Assembly: GCA_025450555.1 (NCBI GenBank)
Contig: JANWHF010000122.1
Location: 1-27,680 of the forward strand
Reading direction: 5' to 3'
From: Tepidisphaeraceae bacterium
Lineage (GTDB): Bacteria > Planctomycetota > Phycisphaerae > Tepidisphaerales > Tepidisphaeraceae
DNA: 27,680 nucleotides
Shown: piece by piece, positions 23,487-27,680 of the stretch
Numbering within the stretch: position 1 is the stretch's first letter
Layout of the letters: every line of letters begins with the position of its first letter
Program-made: the position numbers and the translations under genes
Notes under the pieces: model-generated
The model's input: the letters and a program-made list of their open reading frames with translations, nothing else
Databases searched by the model: none
Told to the model about the DNA's origin: nothing

Positions 23487-24682
23487 GTGATCTCCTGATC
23501 GGTGAGATAGCAGGCCGGATCCGGTGCCCAAGGATCGCCAGTGTGGAACTCGGCTCGTGCGCGCAGGCTTCCGCCGCATGTATCTTTGAACCGGCAGGTG
23601 GCGCAGCGTCCTTTCAAGAGCGGAAGCCGATCCTTCAGGCCGGCCATCATCGGATCGCTCCCGTCCTGCCAGATTTCGGAGAACCGGCGCTCTTTGACAT
23701 TTCCAAAGCCGCGATGCATCGAGAACTGGTCGGCATGGACGTTGCCGTTGAAATCGATGTTCGCCACGCCGACGCCGCTGGAATAGCGCCCGCCACCATT
23801 CCATCGCAGCATCTCCAGGACCTGCTGCGCCCGCGGGCTTTGCTCGCGGAGCATGCGGAGATAGAGGTATGGACCATCGCAATGGTTATCGACGGTGAGG
23901 ATTTCAACTCGTTTGCCCCGCTCGATCAGATCGCGCGTGCGCGTGAGGATGGTGTCGATGGCCACGCGGGATTGGCTGGGCGTCAGCGTGGAAAGGTTCT
24001 TCCCGCGACCCGCCGGGCAAAGATGATAGAAACAGGCGCGGTTGATTCCGTTTTCTTCAATCAGATCGAAGACACGATCAAAATTGGGCGCGGTGTGCGG
24101 CGTGATGGTCAGCCGGAGGCCCACCTTTTGACCCGCGTCAGCACAGAGCTTGAACCCTCGCATCGTTCGCGCGAAAGCGCCCTGGACGCCGCGGAATTCA
24201 TCATGAATGGAGGCCGTCGCGCTATCGAGGCTGATGCCGATGTAGGCAAACTTCAGCTCGACAAATTTCCTTGCGATCTGTTCATCGATCAGTGTTCCGT
24301 TAGTGGAAAGCACCACATGCAGGCCACGGCTGCGGGCATGTTCGGCCAGCTCAAACAGGTCCCTCCGCACCAGCGGCTCGCCACCCGAGAAGAGAACAGC
24401 CGGCACTCGGAAATCGGCCAGGTCATCCAGGACCGCCTTGCACTGTTGCGTGCTCAATTCGCCTGGATACCACCGAGCTTCGGAGTCGCTATAGCAGTGA
24501 AGACATCGCAGGTTGCAAGTGCGCGTGAGGTTCCAAACGACAATTGGCCGGCGCGAAGCCGCTGTAGGAGCGACCTCCATCCGCTGATGCGAAGGCGGCT
24601 GTAGATGTGTCAGCCGACGGCCGTAGCGGTGGGGTGTACTGGGGGTTTCCAGTCCAGCATATAAGGCAGAAACGTCAATCAT
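23474..24682 (-). CDS. NirJ-like radical SAM/SPASM protein
   Basis: 402-aa radical SAM enzyme. The cluster motif is TRTCNLRCLHCYSD (Cys56, Cys60, Cys63), then FSGGEP, STNGT and ISLDSATASIHDEFRG. The NirJ-type middle part (HLCPAGRGKN) and C-terminal motif (Cys360, Cys363, Cys369 in RCATCRFKDTCGGSLRAR, then Cys391 in DPAC) are present. NirJ makes the propionate-to-oxo conversions of heme d1 for cytochrome cd1 nitrite reductase. No nirS, nirF, nirE or nirDLGH partner is in the window and the nitrite reductase is the copper type, so the true product may be another tetrapyrrole or a peptide. Start at ATG 24682 with GGAGAG upstream; coupled to the cytochrome gene. Confidence 0.88.
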   Translation of the reverse strand: MIDVSALYAGLETPSTPHRYGRRLTHLQPPSHQRMEVAPTAASRRPIVVWNLTRTCNLRCLHCYSDSEARWYPGELSTQQCKAVLDDLADFRVPAVLFSGGEPLVRRDLFELAEHARSRGLHVVLSTNGTLIDEQIARKFVELKFAYIGISLDSATASIHDEFRGVQGAFARTMRGFKLCADAGQKVGLRLTITPHTAPNFDRVFDLIEENGINRACFYHLCPAGRGKNLSTLTPSQSRVAIDTILTRTRDLIERGKRVEILTVDNHCDGPYLYLRMLREQSPRAQQVLEMLRWNGGGRYSSGVGVANIDFNGNVHADQFSMHRGFGNVKERRFSEIWQDGSDPMMAGLKDRLPLLKGRCATCRFKDTCGGSLRARAEFHTGDPWAPDPACYLTDQEITCVS

Positions 24683-24757
24683 GCTTCTCTCCGATTCTTC
24701 TGGCTCGTCGCGCAAGTTTGAAGGCCCATATGAAGTCCGATTCGAGGCCGGTGATAT

Positions 24758-24775
24758 ATGGATATGTTACTCCTT
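24758..24775 (+). promoter_or_regulatory. Operator candidate site D (NirJ-like side)
   Basis: ATGGA-TATGTTAC-TCCTT matches sites A and B at GGATAT and TCC with the same 8-base spacing. It lies 76 bases upstream of the NirJ-like start codon, read towards that gene. Confidence 0.5.
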
Positions 24776-24932
24776 ATATCGTGTAATGTGAGCCCTGACG
24801 AGGGGCAGTTTGTCGCATGGGTAGTTTTCTGCAAATTCCCCGCTGCATAATCGTCCGATAATTCGTGACGCACACGGGCCCACAATGGTCCGCACGACGT
24901 GGGGAATCAACAATCCAATATATTATGGATAT

Positions 24933-24950
24933 AAGGAGTATTATATCTTT
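24933..24950 (-). promoter_or_regulatory. Operator candidate site C (halogenase-like side)
   Basis: Minus-strand reading AAAGA-TATAATAC-TCCTT. It keeps the TAT core and TCC half but has AGA instead of GGA in the other half. It ends 14 bases before the ATG at 24965, so a bound protein would also cover the start of the transcript. Confidence 0.42.
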
Positions 24951-24964
24951 AAATGGAGACGGAT

Positions 24965-26224
24965 ATGGTTGGCTATCCCTTGCGTGAAGATCCTGCATCC
25001 ATCAACTATGACGTGGTGATCATCGGAGGCGGTCCCGCTGGAGCGGCGGTATCCATGCTTCTGGCGCGGCGCGGCCACCGCTGCGCCATCTTTGAGAAAG
25101 CAAAATTCCCGCGATATCACATCGGAGAATCATTGATCCCCGGCACCTATAGCGCCCTCGATCGCCTCGGGTTGCTCTCCAAATTGAAGAATTCGAATTA
25201 TCCGGTGAAACACAGCGTGCGCTTTGTTTCCGAAGCAGGTGACCATTCGACCCCATTTTACTTCTCCGAAACGATCGAAGGAGAGGCGGCTTGCACCTGG
25301 CAGGTCGAGCGATCCAGCTTCGACCAGATGATGCTCGAGCACGCGTCGTCTAATGGAGTCAGAGTTTGTCAGTCCGCTGCTGTGAATAGCGTGGTTTTCG
25401 AAGGCAACCGCGCGGCCGGCGTGAGACTGGCTGGTTCAAACGGAGAAGCCGAGCAGACCCTACGCGCCCGTGTCGTTGTTGACGCTTCAGGACATGCGAC
25501 CCTCCTTGGGCGACAACTGGGGCTGCGGCGCGACGTGCCGGAATTGAACAAAGCCTCGATCTGGGGTTACTGGCGCGGCGGCAAGCGTGCGCCCGGCATC
25601 GATGCGGGAGAAACTACGATCTTCGCGATTCGCGGAGGCGGATGGTTCTGGTATATTCCGCTGCCCGACCAGATTGTCAGCGTCGGCGTCGTGGCCGATC
25701 CGACATTCCTGCTCAATCCAACTATTTCACCTGAGGAAGTCTACAATCGCGAAACCCGACGATGTGCGCCGATGTGGGAGAGGTTGAGCGGCGCCGATCG
25801 CGTCGGCCCGGTACGCTGGGCCCCGCGTCTGGCTTACATGAATTCCCGCACATGCGGCGATGGATGGGTCATGGTCGGCGACGCCCGCGCATTTCTGGAC
25901 CCGATTTATTCCTCGGGACTGTTTCTGGCCATCGCCTCAGCAGAATTGGCCGCCGGCTGCATTGATGATGCATTGAGAACCAATGATCTCTCAGCAGCGC
26001 GTCTCGGTGCATTCGAGCCAAAACTCATAGCCGGCGTCGAAGTGATTCGGCGATTGATCCATGCCTTTTATGATCCGCAATTCTCCTTCGGGCAGTTTGC
26101 CCGGCGCTTTCCTGAGCATCGCAAGGCGCTGGTTGATTGCCTTGTCGGCGATGTGTTGAAGGATATGTCCACATTCGCCAAAGCACTGGGGCAAATGACG
26201 CCGGCACCGCCACCACTGGCCTGA
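24965..26224 (+). CDS. FAD-dependent halogenase-like / geranylgeranyl-reductase-like oxidoreductase
   Basis: 419-aa flavoprotein. FAD-binding motif GGGPAG (21-26) in YDVVIIGGGPAGAA, then FPRYHIGESLIPG, a lysine at residue 82 in NYPVKHSVRF, a GWFWYIPL segment (WxWxIP, residues 227-232) and a second FAD motif in WVMVGDARAFLDPIYSSG. WxWxIP and the lysine after FPxK/YPxK are marks of flavin-dependent halogenases; the rest also resembles geranylgeranyl-reductase-type monooxygenases. The product may be a halogenase, a reductase or a related oxidase; the sequence does not decide. Start chosen at ATG 24965 with GGAG 6 bases before it; ATG 24953 (4 codons longer) is possible. Encoded between two NO-block promoters. 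Confidence 0.85.
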   Translation: MVGYPLREDPASINYDVVIIGGGPAGAAVSMLLARRGHRCAIFEKAKFPRYHIGESLIPGTYSALDRLGLLSKLKNSNYPVKHSVRFVSEAGDHSTPFYFSETIEGEAACTWQVERSSFDQMMLEHASSNGVRVCQSAAVNSVVFEGNRAAGVRLAGSNGEAEQTLRARVVVDASGHATLLGRQLGLRRDVPELNKASIWGYWRGGKRAPGIDAGETTIFAIRGGGWFWYIPLPDQIVSVGVVADPTFLLNPTISPEEVYNRETRRCAPMWERLSGADRVGPVRWAPRLAYMNSRTCGDGWVMVGDARAFLDPIYSSGLFLAIASAELAAGCIDDALRTNDLSAARLGAFEPKLIAGVEVIRRLIHAFYDPQFSFGQFARRFPEHRKALVDCLVGDVLKDMSTFAKALGQMTPAPPPLA

Positions 26225-26252
26225 GCAAACGCTCTTACGACAATCGCGCGGC

Positions 26253-26285
26253 TGCGGCATTTTGCCGCAAGTAATCTGCCTTTTG
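26253..26285 (+). terminator. Weak terminator-like hairpin after the flavoprotein gene
   Basis: TGCGGCA (26253-26259) and TGCCGCA (26263-26269) form a 7-bp stem with a 3-base loop. A short TTTT run appears 11 bases later, so the fit to a Rho-independent terminator is only partial. Confidence 0.45.
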
Positions 26286-26371
26286 ACCCCAATAAAGGCA
26301 CTTTTCCCAGCGCCTGGCCGGATTCCCCGCGAATTCTTCTGGGAATCGCGAGAAACAGACTGAGAAAAATG

Positions 26372-26402
26372 TATAATTCAAAAAGTGGATATCATTATCC
26401 AC
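26372..26402 (+). promoter_or_regulatory. nirK promoter with operator site B
   Basis: A consensus TATAAT (26372-26377) is followed 7 bases later by GTGGATATCATTATCCAC (26385-26402), a dyad with 7-bp arms. The dyad would overlap the transcription start, a position typical of repression. The -35 region is not clear, so an activator could also be needed. Compare site A in front of RIC. Confidence 0.72.
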
Positions 26403-26456
26403 ATATCGATAAATGTCCGAATAGATAGTGGGGGGCTTTAAGGAAAGGGATGAGCC

Positions 26457-27653
26457 ATGAAACGCACAAGCTATCTTGGAATGGGTGTGGTGCTGGCAGC
26501 CATCACCGGAGCTGCACTTTCATCGGTGTCGCACAGCCGGGGTGACATTGGCAGCCCGCGAACGTCCGGCGTTGCGACTCCCGGGGCAGCAATCTTGAGT
26601 ATGCCGTCGATGGATCGCCCCCTGTCGCACCTGGTTCCCAAATCCAGCCTGGAGGTCGTCAAGGGAATCAAGACCATCGCGCCGGAAGTGCCGCCTCCGG
26701 TCACGCGCGAGCAGAATAAGATTGTCGAATACGAACTGACGGTGCGCGAGACGGCTGGGAAGATCGCTCCCAATCTCAACTACCTCTCGCTTTGGACATT
26801 CGACGGCGTCGCGCCAGGCCCGGTGATGCGGGTGAAGGTGGGGGACGTCATTCGCTTCACGCTCCGCAGCGACACCAAGAACGTCACCTCTCACAACATT
26901 GACTTCCATTTCATTGCCGGCGCCTGCGGCGGCTGCGCTGATACAGGCATCAAGCCGGGCCAGAGCAAAACGATCGAGGTTCGCGCTCTTTACCCTGGCC
27001 TGTTCATGTATCACTGCGCCTACAACCAGGAAGGAAACATGGCGGCGGTGCACATCGCCAACGGAATGTATGGGTTCCTGATCGTGGACCCCAAAGAGCC
27101 GCTGCCGGCGGTGGAGCACGAGTTCCTCCTGGTCGAGAGCGAGTTCTATGTCGATAACGCCGGCCCGGGCCGAGGCATCTGCTCGCTTGACGGCCTGATG
27201 AACGAGAACCCGACCTACATCTTCTTCAACGGGAAATCGGCCGAACTCAATCCGCCGCTGACGATTCACGTGAACGACCGCGTGCGGCTGTACATGGGCC
27301 GTGGCGGCGTGAATGGATTTGCCGCGTTCCACGTCATCGGCGCCATCTTCGACAACGTCTATCCCGACGGCGGCACGTCCGATGCGCCGCGGGAGCATGG
27401 CATCCAGACGGTGACGGTGCCCGCGGGCGGCGCGACCATCGTCGAGTTCGTCGCCCCTATTCCCGGCAAGCTGACCGCCGTCGATCACAACCTCTCGCGC
27501 GTCTTCTTCAAAGGGCTCGGGCAGGTGATCAATGTGGTGGGAACTCCGAACCATGAGATTTACGAATCGCTCACGCCGGCGGGCGGCATGCCGCTGAACG
27601 AGGAAATACGCATGCCCGGAATTGCTTCTTCAGCAACGCCAGCCAAGTCATGA
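26457..27653 (+). CDS. nirK: Copper-containing nitrite reductase (NirK)
   Basis: 398-aa periplasmic enzyme reducing nitrite to NO. Signal-peptide-like N-terminus (MKRTSYLGMGVVLAAITG), then two cupredoxin domains. Type 1 copper ligands: His146 (SHN), Cys187 (YHC), His199 (AAVH) and Met204 (NGMYG). Type 2 ligands: His151, His186 and His344 (DHNL). Catalytic Asp149 and His292 are in place. The HIANGMYG end of the type 1 loop recalls the AniA-like class, but the loop is Cys-x11-His instead of the usual x7 or x8, and an extra Cys157/Cys160 pair (GACGGC) follows the first copper ligands. AAGGAAAGGGA precedes the ATG. Promoter carries site B. Confidence 0.96.
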   Translation: MKRTSYLGMGVVLAAITGAALSSVSHSRGDIGSPRTSGVATPGAAILSMPSMDRPLSHLVPKSSLEVVKGIKTIAPEVPPPVTREQNKIVEYELTVRETAGKIAPNLNYLSLWTFDGVAPGPVMRVKVGDVIRFTLRSDTKNVTSHNIDFHFIAGACGGCADTGIKPGQSKTIEVRALYPGLFMYHCAYNQEGNMAAVHIANGMYGFLIVDPKEPLPAVEHEFLLVESEFYVDNAGPGRGICSLDGLMNENPTYIFFNGKSAELNPPLTIHVNDRVRLYMGRGGVNGFAAFHVIGAIFDNVYPDGGTSDAPREHGIQTVTVPAGGATIVEFVAPIPGKLTAVDHNLSRVFFKGLGQVINVVGTPNHEIYESLTPAGGMPLNEEIRMPGIASSATPAKS

Positions 27654-27680
27654 GTACCGAGCGGAGGTGATCGATATCGA
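27654..27680 (+). promoter_or_regulatory. Strong ribosome-binding site for a gene beyond the window
   Basis: GGAGGTGAT at 27663-27671 is near-perfect complement of the 16S rRNA 3' end and lies about 10 bases before the window edge. No ATG follows inside the window, so a gene, probably cotranscribed with nirK, should start just past base 27680. Confidence 0.6.

Larger units (their letters stand above)
24683..24964. promoter_or_regulatory. Divergent intergenic region between NirJ-like and halogenase-like genes
   Basis: About 280 bases holding two nearly identical 20-bp elements in opposite orientation: 24761-24780 (read on the minus strand) and 24928-24947 (read on the plus strand), both GATATAAGGAGTA-NN-ATATC and identical at 18 of 20 bases. 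They are 147 bases apart, one in front of each divergent gene, which looks like one operator per promoter. Surrounding DNA is unusually AT-rich for the window. Confidence 0.6.

Noticed and set aside
23487..23882. N-terminal extension of the cytochrome fusion to 23882
   Set aside because: It would overlap about 400 bases of the NirJ-like gene; the ATG at 23486 has AGGAG upstream and opens the membrane-anchor sequence.
23543..24604. Long plus-strand open frame (353 codons) opposite the NirJ-like gene
   Set aside because: It is the antisense shadow of a gene with clear Cys motifs, SPASM motif and a ribosome-binding site; the antisense protein shows no domain.
26520..27554. Long minus-strand open frame (344 codons) opposite nirK
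   Set aside because: Antisense to a gene with all copper ligands conserved; composition is typical of a reverse-strand shadow in GC-rich DNA.
1..27680. Mobile elements, CRISPR arrays, tRNA or rRNA genes
   Set aside because: No transposase or integrase motif, no regularly spaced repeats and no cloverleaf or rRNA signature was found.

Overview
The window looks like chromosomal DNA of a moderately GC-rich, Gram-negative bacterium that can live at low oxygen and reduce nitrite. Support for Gram-negative: a signal-peptide-bearing predicted outer-membrane barrel ending in Phe and periplasmic/lipoprotein YceI proteins. Support for denitrification: a complete copper nitrite reductase, an RIC/YtfE-type nitrosative-damage repair protein and two NirJ-like radical SAM proteins. 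The phylum cannot be fixed from the sequence alone; the mix of PAS/HisKA_3 kinases, an acyl-CoA synthetase-GNAT fusion, a sorbosone-dehydrogenase-like cytochrome c and a halogenase-like flavoprotein suggests a planctomycete or a similar non-proteobacterial lineage (low-confidence inference). There is no tRNA, rRNA, IS element, phage gene or CRISPR array.

Layout. (1) 363-2279 (+): a P1B-type metal ATPase. (2) 2372-6551 (-): a sensory cluster read as PAS-PAS kinase, small unknown protein, PAS kinase, NarL-type response regulator. Both kinases carry PAS domains with the FixL heme-ligand His and the FixL oxygen-sensing Arg; the shorter kinase has a visibly degraded ATP-binding domain. (3) 6685-13204 (+): two small unknown proteins, a zinc alcohol dehydrogenase, an 80-aa protein, a cytidylate-kinase-like protein, a LOG-family protein and a large ADP-forming acyl-CoA synthetase/GNAT fusion, which together look like a low-oxygen/fermentative metabolism and stress island. 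(4) 13602-16534 (+): outer-membrane barrel protein plus two overlapping YceI genes, closed by a strong terminator. (5) 16754-18140 (+): a dienelactone-hydrolase-like protein with Gly at the nucleophile position, and a host-attachment-family protein, also closed by a terminator-like hairpin; then about 510 bases without a gene. (6) 18730-27653: the nitrite/NO block: rSAM and RIC (-), FMN flavoprotein and Rrf2 regulator (+), sorbosone-dehydrogenase/cytochrome c and NirJ-like rSAM (-), halogenase-like flavoprotein and NirK (+).

The most interesting point is regulatory. Four promoter regions of block 6 contain an 18-bp dyad of the form GGA-TAT-N5-TCC (20599-20616, 24758-24775, 24933-24950 on the minus strand, 26385-26402); a weaker relative lies just upstream of the Rrf2-type regulator gene. 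This suggests that one local regulator, perhaps that Rrf2 protein, controls all transcripts of the block, including two radical SAM proteins and a halogenase-like flavoprotein not normally counted as denitrification genes. The FixL-like kinases at the other end of the window would supply oxygen sensing.
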